A stretch of 64,000 bases of DNA from Lingula anatina (Eukaryota; Brachiopoda; Lingulata; Lingulida; Lingulidae). Both the position numbers and the translations under genes were made by a program. The notes beneath the pieces are model-generated. The model saw nothing but the letters and a program-made list of their open reading frames with translations, had not been told where the DNA came from and ran no database searches. The DNA is taken from NCBI RefSeq assembly GCF_001039355.2, contig NW_019775474.1, forward strand, positions 249,473 to 313,472. Direction: 5' to 3'. Positions 1 through 12,360 of this stretch are shown piece after piece (positions within the stretch are counted from its first letter, which is position 1; every line of letters starts with the position of its first letter).

Positions 1-383
1 GTGGAAAAATTATTGTAAAACATTATTTCTATATTGATATGTTCAAGATAGGATAACAATTCATGAACAAACTAAAACAAATATTGTGAGTTGGGTGTTT
101 TGCTTTTTTGGACCCGAAACTCGCTCTGCAAGGTTCGACAAACTTCCAGATGGATGGCTGTGGATTTGAATATGGAAAAACAGTCTTCAGGGTCAACAGT
201 TTGGATATGAATATGAAATATAGCATTTATAAAGACGCTATGGAATGTAAATGCATTCATGGATATAAGTAGATACAATGTAACAGAACTGCGTCCTTAT
301 ACATTGCCTCAAAAAAGGTCCATAAATTAAAATATATAAATTTACGACGGAAGAAATAAAGCGTAATGGTTAACGTGCCATAC

Positions 384-2818
384 ATGTGATGCAGTTGCAA
401 TAGCTCCCCCTATCGTAACTTCTCCAATGAGAGGACCCGGATGAAAGACATAGCCATGCTCGGCGAGCTCATGCTTCAACTCTGCCTGGGTGACGCCTGC
501 CGCAACTTTCACGGTAGGGACATTGTTCGCTGCAATCTGTAATAGCAAGTATGGTTCATTTAATCATGTGTACTGGAAGGCCTGTATGAAAATGGTAGGG
601 GGTAACTCCAATGTTTTCATAACAGTGTTTTTTTTTCTTACAGATGCAAAATTTGATGCTTAATACGAATCTAACAATTTTTCTTACGACATTGTCGATT
701 TTCAAAATGATGGACAAAACGACCTCCAAAATGTTATTCCATTTAAATGACAATTGTAAGTACATGTACTAAGTTTTACTCTGGTATGCCTTTTCTTATG
801 TGTTTGGAGTTGCACAGTCCGATTCTTGCATTAGTGCTGTCATTGGTAGCCTACATTCCAAAAAGCTCAGTATACATAAAAATAATAATAATGTGTCATT
901 TGAATGAGACTAGATATACCTCAAATATATACGACATCGGAGAAATAGAACACCTACCTTGGGCAGCAATATCACCCTCTTTCCTCCTTCTAGGGTCAAC
1001 TCGGACGTTCTGATATGGACATGTCCTCGACCACCCCAAACTTGATCAGCGGTATGTGCGCTGCCCACGGCGCTTACTTGTACCCCGCAAGTTACGGCAG
1101 CCAAGACAGTTCTCTGTATCTTTAGAAAATAATGTAATTCACTTAAATAACTGCGTTTAAATTTTTAGAATCGACAAAAATTTACATGTTATCAATGTCT
1201 AAATATAGGCCTACGAAGATTATCATATACGTTAAAAATAATATATTTTCAAAGCACATTTGTAACTGCTGTCAATTCTGAATGATAACGAAAGGCATTT
1301 AAGGTCGTATTAAACATTTGAAAAACATATGTTGGCAGTATCATTTACATTACAACAGTGATACTTAGCTGTACCTCCTCAGCTGACTTTGGTCTCGTCA
1401 CGAACACGTGATCATAAGTGACGACTTTCTGCCAATTAGAGAACGGCTCTAGTAGGACCGTTGGCGATGGACCAATAAATTCCTGCAGGCAGCTCTGTAT
1501 TACCAATAACTGTGGCAGCGTCGCAAGTTCTTATGAAAAAACAAATAAACATTTCGTTAGAATAATAATGAAATAATATGACCTGAATAATATGAACAAA
1601 AAGACCTAAAGGGTCGCTCAGCGAATAAAGAACACCATTAATTTATTAGTAAACTACTAGATAAAATGACTTACGAATATGCATTAAAATAGGTGTTTGT
1701 TTCAAAATTTATTCAATGGGACAATGTGGGATAATCCAAGGGCTCGCGGTTTAGCTTTAAGGCAAGGAAGATTTCGAGAGGTTTAAAGGTGTTAGGATCA
1801 GAAATATTGGCAGAACTGCCAGGGTTATTATTGGCAGACTAGCAAATGTGTCTCGGCAGACATTAAAAGCTAACAAAATTTAACCACGGATTTTTTGTTG
1901 TTGATTTCTCTTCAATTCTGTCTAATAAGTCTGTTGCACAACGGTGCAAATTCGCTGTTTTTCGTAAGTAATTCACTTTGAAACTGGTATTTTAATTCAA
2001 GGTGATTTTGTATCGAATCAAAACAGTTACAGTTTATTTGAGGCGATACTCATATATCATCCAAGGATGAACACGAATCGGCCCTGTTAAACATGTAAAT
2101 CAGTGTATGACAAGTAAACAGGTCAAGCATAACGGTTAAACTTTTTCGTGTTTTATTTACGTTTCCTCCTGCCATAGAAACCCATTTACTTCCAATTTAA
2201 AGGGATAACAACTCTTCTTATGAGTTTCATATTTCACAATAAATACATTGTAAACAACTCATAGTGGACCTTCATAGGTGGCTACCCTCCATGATTATCT
2301 CCTAAGAGATATTAACAAAAAATAAACTAACATGGGCTGACTTGGATTATCGGAACGGATTCATTGACAATTGGTAAGTGTGGGGAAACCGTCGTTTACC
2401 CCAGGATAATACGTTTTACGGCACTACCCCCCCCCCCCAAAAAAAAAAAAATAAAAAAATAAATAAAAAATAAAATAACAGTTGTTATACTTAACACTGC
2501 GCCCGTATTATTATGCTTTATGCGCCAAACAACTAACAACCTATATCACAGAGAGAGAGATTGATGTAGGACGTTACTATACCGGTAACATGGGTTACAT
2601 ATTCACCTAAAGTGACCTCCTTTTATCCAAACCAAAGTGAAGTGCATACGCTCAACTCCGTAAACGTAGAGAAATGACATCAGTTTGATCTAAAGGAGAC
2701 ATAGGCCTATTACCTAGCAAAATGAACTTCATAATGTTTTAGTTTAATATTTTACCCAATTTTTACCTGGTTTAAACAGCAGACAGGCGTATAGGCAGGA
2801 GATCGGCGGGGTCACCAT
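384..2818 (-). CDS. L-gulonolactone oxidase-like FAD oxidase, array copy 1 (exons 1-4, 3' part outside window)
   Basis: Four exons read leftwards: 2818-2767, 1529-1375, 1119-958 and 536-384, all with AG/GT borders and compatible phases. Exon 1 starts MVTPPISCLYACLLFKP. Exon 2 carries DHVFVTRPKSAEE. Exon 3 has the flavin-binding segment GSAHTADQVWGG, whose His aligns with the FAD-linking His of vertebrate GULO (GGGHS). Exon 4 has GPLIGEVTIGG, the family's second pyrophosphate-binding stretch. Exons 5-10 should lie to the left of base 1, since the next exon is about 540 bp away in the neighbouring copy. Sequence is closest to copy 5 (shared KSAEE, IRTSELT, QVSA) rather than to adjacent copy 2. 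The expected product is a sugar-lactone oxidase acting in ascorbate synthesis; substrate is inferred from family only. No break is visible in the part seen. Confidence 0.85.
2197..2335 (+). repeat. Dispersed repeat with AAGGGATAACAACTC terminus, shortened copy
   Basis: The stretch beginning TTTAAAGGGATAACAACTC continues with AATAAATACATTGTAAACAACT, CATAG(G)TGGC and TTATCTCCTAAGAGAT. It matches, in the opposite orientation and with internal deletions, the element at 40,359-40,704. It lies between exons 1 and 2 of copy 1. Probably a non-autonomous DNA transposon; superfamily not determined. Confidence 0.6.
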
Positions 2819-3714
2819 CTTGGACAGCCTTTCTTCGTTGTTCAATTTACACGAATTCCATTCATGACATGTGCACAAACAGAGCGTGACGAAATAATGT
2901 GGACAGTTAGGTTGTTCCTACAAAACTTTATCAGTCTGGTCACAGTCAACCTGTACAAAAGTTTATACCCTCTACTATAATGTTGAATAAACAACAACAT
3001 TTTTATTTTTTCAGTGTTCAAACAGGTTTGTGAGACACACCCATCGTGAATATTTATAATCAGTTACTGTAATAACCGTTACTATTACACTTCTCAAAAA
3101 AATATTGAGCAGATATAAAGATATTTTATTGAAACGTGTGTGCTGCCTGACCATTCCAATACTGTATACATACGTATCTTTCTGAAATACTTACATTAAT
3201 TTCAGTTTCCAAACAAAAGTTTAGAATGTTTCCACAATGTTCCTTTTTCTTCTGAAGGTTTGTTATGCTGATAAGATGTTTCCGTCCGAATTCAACCATT
3301 TTCGCGTTTGACCAATCGTTAAATATTTCTCTAATTCAGCATATCAATAATTTGTTTCCCCAAATTACTAGAAGGAAATATCTTTGCATTCATATCCCAT
3401 GAAAATCTACATGTATAACAGGTTTAATGACATGGAGAATTTAAATGCGAATACCAGGGAAAACAAAATGCCAACTGACACTAAAATGTTCAAACAATTA
3501 ACATGAGCATTAATTCACTGCAGAAATTCTACACTCAATATATTTTCCATGTCACGCCCGTGACCCTGTAGTGTCTGTATCTCTGTAGCGTCCGCAACAG
3601 TGTAGTGGCCGAGCCACTTAAGTAGTAAGTACATGTATTTGATGTCTCTGCATCTTTTAGCAAAAAAAAAAAAAAAAAGGAAATTACACAATAACAATAA
3701 AATTAAAAGAGGAA
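2819..3714. other. Spacer between array copies 1 and 2
   Basis: About 0.9 kb between the start codon of copy 1 and the stop codon of copy 2. It must contain the copy 1 promoter and the copy 2 3' UTR. The conserved promoter block seen upstream of copies 2-4 (GTGACRAAATAATGTG, near 2,886-2,901) is recognisable, but the TGACCT half-site is not. A 17-A run lies at 3,662-3,678. No other gene is seen. Confidence 0.6.
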
Positions 3715-4195
3715 TCACTTTCTTTTAATATCAAATAATTCTCTCAAGAAAACGTTGGTAAAAACTCCCGATGGGTCAAGTTCTTTTCGGACGGCCTTGA
3801 ACTTTTCCAAGTCGTCGCCGTAGATTGATCCCAGTCGTTCCTTTAAGGCTGGAAATACGTGAAGTCCCTTTCCCCAGTGAGGTCGCCCGTACTGACCAAT
3901 TTTATCCCACTCTGTCACAAGCTGGAAATTCGGATAATTTACAATGACTTTTACCCAACAAGTATAGTATACACATGGATAGCTACCGTTAACACAAGTA
4001 TACGTTCTTAGTAGCGCCAGCTTTTCGTTGTCATAAACCGCAATAAAAGTGCCCAGCAAGTATATGTTTTCTACCTGTTTCTAGATTGCGTGTTGCTTCT
4101 CAACTACTGCATCGAGAACTGGCCTGCTTTGACATGTTACAAAAAGGAGCTTTTGATACTACTACGTAGGCAATGTTTTGTAGATCTAGGACAGG

Positions 4196-4260
<65 letters not shown>

Positions 4261-7200
4261 ACAAGCTTTCGATTTTGATTCAAAAGTCAGCAAAACCAGG
4301 AGGGGGGAAGACGAAACATATTCATGTAAATGGACAAAAACTAAGGCTTTTAACTACCATGTCAGTTTTTTAAAAGCATTTTTTTTGTATTTATTTAATA
4401 CCCCTCTTGTTCAGCAGTATAAGCCATTTTGAGGCGGCAAAGCTCAACTGGTTTTGCTTTTGACCAAACCGTATTGAATTGTACTTCATCCTACTGCCCG
4501 TATTTGTCAACCTTTTTTACGTGTAATGTACAGTATTTAACTCTGTTTTACAAAATCCTAGACCAAAGCTTAATCTACGTATTCTTGCCTAGCTACTATA
4601 TTTTTGTATGGCCAATTGCTAGTGCCTGCGTTACAATTAAGGATTGAAAATCAATATTTAGACAACTTTTAACTCATTTTGAAAATGACGTATTAAAACT
4701 GGCAAACATGATATAACTAAAACGTGACTATCTTTTAAACTAAATGAGCTATCTCACAAATTCAAACTAAGTAATACTGAGATATAAGGCTATCTGCTAG
4801 AAAGAAGTATATGTGGATCATAATACATGTATAAAACCGAAATAATATACTGCACTTGGTCTCGTTTTGGTACCTGTTTATCCACCTGTATAAAACAAAA
4901 AGCAAGAAACAAAAAACACATTATTGCTGTAGAAAGGTCAAACGCCCCCTGCATGAAAATAAGACACGTGATAATACATACCGCTCTTTCGAATGCTTGG
5001 TACTTAATTATATGCATTGAAGAGGTTGGTTGACTATGGATGTGAAAAGACGCATAATGCTCAAAGTAGTCAGCCTTCCCATGCTTCCCACGATCCCGAG
5101 ACTCTGACGCTGGGCAGAGGAGGCAGTCTGCGCCTTTGAACCACCTGAACAATGCCTCCTGCACTGGCTGTATACCCTTCAGGTAGGACGCTCTATTCAA
5201 CAGGGACGATAAAACCTGGAGATAAAGATGAATTTCCTTCACGGATTCTTGTGCCATTTGTTCAGGCGCAAAGGGAAGACATTCTGCGTTTTTTAAATTT
5301 AGAAAGGGTTCAGTGGGGTTTTCAATATAGGGTGTGCTACAGCCCCCCCCAAGTCAATGATTTTATGCAGGTTCGCCGGCATCCCTCTTGTACTTTGTGT
5401 ACTACGCAGAATAAATTCTTCATTATATATATTCATAATGACAAAGAAAGACTGAAAACTACATAGAATTTGCAAACAATTTATATTCAACAGTGAGTGC
5501 CGTTGCAATGCAGCAATAGTGCAATTAGCTTAAACCACGTAAGCTCCGAGCGACAGCATACTAAATAACGTTGCGTAACTGATTATTGTTTGTAATTTAT
5601 TATAGCTATAACAGCAACTCAACACAATGACAATTTAACAATTCAAATAAATTCAAAGGCATTTTAAGAGGGGGAGACATGCATCCTTTTCTCTTTCCAA
5701 AACATACATTTGTCGATTATAACATAACGAAGGTTACGCAACGTCCAAATGATTTCATTTGTTCGGTCACAAGGAATGCTGTTTCAAGATACACTCATAC
5801 TTAGTACACCAATACTTATCTTCGTATAAAAATGAAATGTAGATTCACAACACTATATCGCAAGGGGCGGAGGAACTATAAGATGTTTTATTGGGGTCTA
5901 TTTTATTGAGGTACTGTATGTCTAACCTGCATTCCTGCTGCACCATTGGTGAAATTCGGATCAACCATCACATATTCCATACTGTCATCCGCTGGGAACC
6001 CGGTAATGTTGTAGAACAATACCTCTGTGAGGTTTTTCAGAACAGAGACGGGAAAAGAAAGTTGTGCTTCGAATGCAGCCTAAAGAAATTGAAAGTTAAG
6101 TTTTATCTTCATTCATTTCCTTTTTTTTTTTGCATACTAAGGTTAGCATTGTAAGGTAGTATACCAGAACACTTGATCTATTGAATACGGCATTGAGGTG
6201 GAAAGGTTTTTCTCATGACTAGATACATACCAATGACAAGTCACATTTTCAAACATCCAGGGTTTTGTGAATAATGATAAAATATTAGACAGTTTAATGT
6301 CTTACTAATAGGCAATTAAGTGTCTATATTATCGATTTTGATACATTTTTATATCTGACCTCTGTGAAAAGAGAATATAAAATATTTAGTACACAAACAG
6401 TCACACAAACCTCATCACAAAAGGAGAATTTCAGTATGAATAGTGAATATTGTTTCAAATTTAAAAGAAAAAGAAACATTTTCACTTCATGACAATTCAT
6501 TAATATAATATCAAGCACATGGTTATTTTAGCCAATCCAGGGGAAGGGAACTGCCCCCTCCCAACTCTTAGCTTTAGAGGTGCTCCCAGCTCCCCATAAT
6601 CCCCCCCTTTTGCTCGTTCAACAAACGAAAAGAGACAAGGGCAAGTAAGTTTTGTATCCCTGTGTTGTGTTGAATACGAAAAAAAAATGTGAACTTATCC
6701 TTTATCTAACATTTTCAATTTTCGAGACAACTTTCCATCCTTTTGGCCTACCCATCACTTGGCAAAATCTTGTATCCATCAAATGTGTTGCGAAATTAAG
6801 ACGCAAGACTCAAAACATTTAAACATATATTTATATATATATACCTTATTATACATGATTTTTGAGACGGACGGTGGCCTTTTGCCTTCTAAATTCACTT
6901 TGGCAGAGGTTTGATTTATGATCCTGGAAAAGCCATGAGACAATAAATAACTGTTTTGGAAAGAACACCATCCCTCTGAACTTAAATTTAGGAAATGAAA
7001 ACTACGTGTTTTATGTCAGGTTACAATGTGTGGGTTTGGAATGGGAGGATGTTTTTCAAGTCTGCCAAACTGTTTTGCTAATTCCAAGCAACAACTTATG
7101 AACTAGCTATTTGTATAGGGAAGCAGAGGTCTGTCATTAATATTTGTATAGGGTGGCAGTTGCAATAAGATGACATTGATTTACTTATTGCATAAAAAAA

Positions 7201-10200
7201 TTTCGGATAACCAGAAAAAAAGACGAAATTAAAAGTGGACGAAGTTAGAAAGACGAGCATTATTAACATAATCATATCCTATGATATTTTGTCTTTTTCA
7301 ATTTTAGCATAATTTATAGATTATAATAAATGGATTCAAATGTTTACTCTTAACGATATTACTGCTTACACCATCTTAATGACCTAATTATACAAAGTTT
7401 ATAGCATGCTTTTGCGTGCGGTTTTGCTTTCAATGACCTTGCGTCTGGAACTTTTATATATACATATAAGTATAAAATGCCCATAAGTTAAACTTTCGAC
7501 CTTCAGCTTATATCGCATCACATGCCCCTTTACAGGTGTAGTTATGCAAAACACTGACTAGCTCTATTTTACACAAGGTTCATATAATCTTTGACATTTA
7601 ATCGGTATCGCTTTGAAACTGAAACATTCCATTTTAAATAACTCGGCATTAATTGCAGACTTATTTAATTATTTTTAATTATTTAATTAACATACTTGAC
7701 ATTAATGAAGATGGTGGAATTAAAGTACTTGTGATTAGTATATAATTATTTGATAGCATTTTATCAATAAAGCAATGTAAATAATATGTATCAGTTTTTA
7801 ATGCAGAGTTTTAGTAATAAACTGAATTTAAATCTTAAGTTTAAAATGGAAAAAGGTGTTGTGAACAGATTTGGCCATGGATAAATGCAGTCACAAATAC
7901 CTTATCAGCACTAAATCATTTCCGCTGTCCCAACTCTTTGGTACCCTTCCAGTGCGTGTCACTGCTTTGGTTTCCTTCTCCGTCAGCGAATTGTAAGGTG
8001 CATAAAACATATTTACGAAGTCATTCTCGAGTATGAGATTCTGGAGAAAGGTTGGGCTAAACATGTTCCGAAGTGGAGTGAAGACGTGCTGGAAATTGGC
8101 AACCACCTGCTGGATAACCTGGAAGTTACAATTTAAAACGGACCCAAAATAAATTCAATCCAGTATAAAGTACTGGTGAAAACTTTTGGTACAAAAGTTG
8201 TGTCAAACCCAGTACAAAATATATAAGTCTGTACCTAACAAATGATGCCTTTTCATCTTTTCACTTACTTCCAGTTCAATTTCAAACAAAATTCCAAGCA
8301 GTCCTAAGTGGCATCTTAACGCTTTCAATTCATTCGCATCTGAGTTTTGGTTGAATTCTCTTATATCCCCACGTCCATCAACGAGCTTCACTCGCGTCAT
8401 GTAGCCACCTATCGACGGTTCATGGTAGAATCCATTCTAAGATGGCAACAAAATGGAAAAATAATAATAATAAATAACTCGCGCAGAACTTCAAACACAG
8501 CTAGGGAGATTTCCGATCCAAGGTGACAGGATTTCATAGTAAGTGCTGCGTTCAGCTGCAATATGTATGTGTATATCTGTAGAAAGTAATGCGATTTTAA
8601 TATTATTTCTAATGCTGAGTTGGGTGATTTGCATATTCGGGTTCGAATTTCGCCTTTGCCAAAGAGATTCGGAAAACGGGATTAAATCACAACTTGAATT
8701 TGGAACACACTCACACTCCCTCCTCTCTCACACACCCCACAAGCGCGCACACGCATTCACACAATTGATGAACAATGTGCACGGTTTGGATCCCAATCTT
8801 GAATTAGGCCCTAGTTATAAAGAAACAGAGGAATGTTTATCTAAAACATGAGAGGACACACAGAGATAACGGAGATGTATTTTTAAAAGTAACATTTGTA
8901 ACATTTGTAAAGCAAATTTGCCTATTTTGTGAAGTTACGACGGAATAGAACTAAAGCGTATTGTTAAACCTATCATACATGTGCTGAAGTTGCAACGGCT
9001 CCCCCTATCGTCGCTTCTCCAATGAGTGGCCCCAGATGAAAGACATAGCCGTACTTGGCGAGCTCGTAGTTCAACTCTGCTTGGGTGACGCCTGCTGCAA
9101 CTTTCACGGAAGCGACAGTTTTACCTGCAATCTGTAATAGTCTGTCAATATGATGGGAAATGCATTTCCGTCATTTAAATAATAATAATAAAAATCATAA
9201 TTCGAAGAATTGAAATTGAAATAGACCTACATGTACAGCATATGCTTGCATCATCAGAGAAACAACACATACCTCGGGCTGCATAATCACTCTCTTTCCT
9301 CCTTCTAGGGTCAACTCGGACATATTAATATGGACATGGGCTCTACCACCCCAAACTTGATCAGCGGTATGTGCACTGCCCACGGCTCGCACTTGTAGCC
9401 CACAAGTTGTAGCAGCAGAAACAGTTCTCTGTATCTACAAACTAAATTCACTGTAACTGCCATTAGATTTAGATTTAAAGATTTTATTGTTCGGAAAATA
9501 CGCTATAATTTAGCATTTTCCTTCATTTTCCAAACGAGGAGACGACAATTTTTCAATCTCAAACATCTCTCAATCAAAACGAAAAGCACTCAAAAACTAC
9601 ATTTGTAACACTTGAAAATTGCAAAAAAAGTTATTTGCCACAACATTATTTTGAGTAAAAAAATGCTTTTCTCTACCTCCTCAGCTGTCCTCGGTTTAGT
9701 CACGAACACGTGATCATAAGTGACTAAATCTTGCCAGTTAGAGAACGGCTCTAGTAGGACCGTTGGCGATGGACCAATAAAATCCTGAAGGCATGTCTGT
9801 ATTACGAGCAACTGAGGAGTCGTCGCAATATCTAATTTAATATAATAATATTATACATTTTATTTAAAGTATGAGATAGATTAAAACATTCAGGACACTT
9901 TACAAGAGTAACTTAATAAATTTATCCAATGCAAAAAGCCTGAATATTCAATTAGAAAAAAAATTTGCAAAACTTTACATGTAGCCTACGAGTAAAGTAC
10001 TCAACACGGAGATTATATCTTAATATCATTCTACAGATGCAGTTGTTGCCCATTGAAGGCTGTACATATACTTTGAATTTTGATTTTTTTTACACTGATG
10101 GAGAATTTACCTTAAATATTAATAGTATTTTATTGCATTTTCAATATTGGTCCGCCGACAAGGGTGTATCAACCTTTTTGGGATCAGAGTAAGTCAATTT

Positions 10201-11163
10201 TTGCTGCGGAGCTTCGTTTTTCATTTGCTAAAAGAGGTCAGTGTACTTTTTGCTGTTCTCGTGCGTTCTCCCGTTTGTTCTCATAAGGTGGTTTCGCAGT
10301 GAATAAACAGATAAAGTTTACCAAAGATGACCCTTAGTGTTGAAGGTAAAATCGGATCACACCGGTGAAGTAACCAGGTGTATTTTTCGCATTTACGTTT
10401 CTCTTGTCACAGACAACTCCATTGTTCTACTTTAAGATAACTCTAAACATAACACAGTCCCGCATTACTAATACTACATGTAAATGTGCCAAACTGTAAA
10501 GAATATCTACTGTAAACATATGGCAGCCATGGGTGTTGAACGTCTTTTAACCAGTCTGTCTCCGGACCGGCACTCGGTCTGTCTCTATCCAAACCAAACA
10601 GACGGATATACACCGGACCCCTTAGAGGTCACACGTTAACTCAGAGGGAACCCATGAGCATGCTCCACGTACCCAGCTGGTTCGTTAATCATATTTTCCG
10701 GTCGTCAAGGGAGGGGGGGAGGGGGGGGGAGGGGGGGTTGCATAATTTCAGCTGCCCCTTTCTGCATTACGGAACCTTCACCCCATGTTCAGTACATTTT
10801 CACCTGTGTTATAAGAAGAATATCTGGCTTAATTGTGCATAAGTTTTTGAACATGTTTTTTTTTTAATTTCACCTCTCTGGGAGTCTTTGAACGCTCAAT
10901 ATTACAAAATGCTCCACATTGCTCCTTGCTCCCCATATGTGTTCTTCATGACCTTGATAAGGCCGTTTACGGTGTAAAAACTGAACACTATATACTTCAG
11001 TAGTCCCAGCACGAGTATCTTGTCTGGTTTCTCAAAGTTCTATCTAAATGACATCTATTACATCACAAAATCTACTTCATTATATTATAGCTAATCCACC
11101 CAATATTTTACCTGGATTAAACAGCAGACAGGCATACAGACAGGAAATCGGCGGGGACACCAT
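3715..11163 (-). CDS. L-gulonolactone oxidase-like FAD oxidase, array copy 2 (complete, 10 exons)
   Basis: Exons: 11163-11112, 9831-9677, 9434-9273, 9131-8979, 8436-8269, 8118-7901, 6923-6845, 6079-5927, 5215-4982, 3921-3715; splicing gives 526 aa with no stop. An in-frame TAA lies 21 bp before the ATG, which fixes the start. Exons 2-4 form the FAD-binding PCMH-type domain: FVTKPRTAEE, then GSAHTADQ with the probable covalent-FAD His at about residue 91, then GEATIGG. Exon 5 (TRVKLVDGRG ... CHLGLLGILFEIELE) matches GULO's ADGTVLE ... HLGCLGVILTVTL. Exons 9-10 form the C-terminal ALO domain: FRWFKGADCLLCPAS, then GRPHWGK (His at about residue 473), then ELDPSGVFTN, matching GULO's RPHWAK and KLDPTGMFLN. 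Vertebrate GULO is about 440 aa, so this is longer. It probably oxidises an aldonolactone to ascorbate or an analogue. Exons 9-10 (DRGKHGKAD, LGSIYGDDLEKF) differ clearly from copies 3 and 4. Confidence 0.9.
4199..4257. repeat. (TA)n microsatellite in intron 9 of copy 2
   Basis: Uninterrupted alternating AT run of about 59 bp. The corresponding intron of copy 3 lacks it. Confidence 0.95.
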
Positions 11164-11212
11164 CTTCCACAGCCTTTTTTAATCTACTGTAGAAGACGCA
11201 TATAAATGTGTA

Positions 11213-11229
11213 TGACCTATCTTAGGTCA
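11213..11229. promoter_or_regulatory. Nuclear-receptor-type everted repeat upstream of copy 2
   Basis: TGACCTATCTTAGGTCA: two perfect AGGTCA half-sites, everted, with a 5-bp spacer, 50 bp upstream of the ATG. The equivalent sites of copies 3 (20,780-20,796) and 4 (31,872-31,888) keep TGACCT, but the second half is AGATCA. Binding is inference; nuclear receptors are known to use AGGTCA half-sites. Confidence 0.4.
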
Positions 11230-11734
11230 TCGTCTGTACACAAAACAGAGAGTGACAAAATAATGTGCACACGTAAGGTTTTGTTGCGTAATTTCTATGG
11301 GGCATGCTCATTTTTTCTTTGAACAGTTGTCATGTATAACTGCTATTGACCAATTTTAATATGTATATAGCACGAAAAGGCCGTCACAATCATTCCTTAT
11401 TTGCTAACTGTTATTATGTTGGATGTAGTGGTAAGGCGATGAATTTGATTTCTCTGCACATTTGAGCCCTTGAGACTTCAGGATAAATAAAAATGTTTAT
11501 AAAATCACACAGTGACAAGAAAATGAAATAAAAAATCGTTAAGTGATTTTTAAAATTTATTGGTGCATAACATGCAGCAAAACGGGCTACTGACAATGTA
11601 CACATAATAAAGTGGTATACCCTTATAGTTTTAAAATAATTAACTTCATTTAAAGCACTGTGTAATGTATCTTTTAGTATGCAGTAGATTCAAAGTTTTG
11701 AAATCAAACTGTGTATGGTGCTGTATAACGTTCA

Positions 11735-11935
11735 TGGGCTGATCCGGGTTTTTTTTGAAGGGGGGGGGGGAGGGTTAACGAATGACAAGCATCGGATGCA
11801 TATCCGACCCTTGCTCCCTTGGCGTGGGATTAGGGACCCACTCCAGGGCCCCGAAAAATTTTGGTGTTTTGGAGGGCAAACGGTTCCATTTGTTAGGCTC
11901 TCTCATATTAGTTGAAGTAATTTTTATACTATTTC
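11735..11935 (+). repeat. Dispersed repeat ending GGGCTGATCCGGG with G-tract
   Basis: Begins GGGCTGATCCGGG, then a G-tract, and contains CCCCGAAAAATTTTGGTGTTT. A second copy is at 21,305-21,500 in the next spacer and a diverged inverted copy at 34,333-34,616 in copy 5. The GATCC(A/G)GG-plus-G-tract terminus is a style of transposon end common in marine invertebrates. Confidence 0.55.
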
Positions 11936-12360
11936 GCGGGTTTCTACAGCAAAACAGCTCGAGCGACAATCAACTATAAAGCTCGCACATGGATGACAAT
12001 GGCATATGTACATGTATCACAAATGACGATACAAATGTGTGTTTTGAGTCAGTATGCTGGATAGCTTTTAATCTACATTTAATCTACATGTTTGGTTAAA
12101 TTATCTTTGTAAAGTGTAGAGCCTACTTAAGAATCTATATATATAATTTCGCTGGTTTCTACAGCAAAACAGGTCGAGCTTCTATCAAATATAAAGCTCG
12201 TACATGGATGACAACAGCAAATGCACATGTATCGCAAATGACGACACAAATGTGTGCTTTGTTTCAGTTTGCTTGATAGCTTATGGGTACATTTGTGTGA
12301 TTTTCAGGAATTGAAAACTACGCGGATTTTACTCACTGACATGTCCGTCGGCCCTTTCAA

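Larger units (their letters stand above)
11164..12360. other. Spacer between array copies 2 and 3
   Basis: 1.2 kb holding the copy 2 promoter (right after 11,163) and the copy 3 3' flank. It includes a GGCTGATCCGGG-type dispersed repeat (11,735-11,935). It also includes a local tandem pair of about 130 bp (11,935-12,065 and 12,152-12,285, each with GGTTTCTACAGCAAAACAG and TAAAGCTCG). The same blocks flank copy 4's 3' end, so they were part of the duplicated unit. No separate gene seen. Confidence 0.6.

Noticed and set aside
4173-4278. ORFs encoding long Tyr-Ile runs
   Set aside because: Translation of a (TA)n microsatellite; the same applies near 23,980 and 25,200.
8610-8670. GGTTCGAATTTCGCC resembling a tRNA/SINE B box in intron 4 of the array genes
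   Set aside because: No matching A box or cloverleaf could be drawn, and the other copies have diverged at the motif.
11198-11207. ATTTATATGC as a TATA box for array copy 2
   Set aside because: It lies only about 35 bp before the ATG, leaving almost no 5' UTR, and is altered in copies 3-5.
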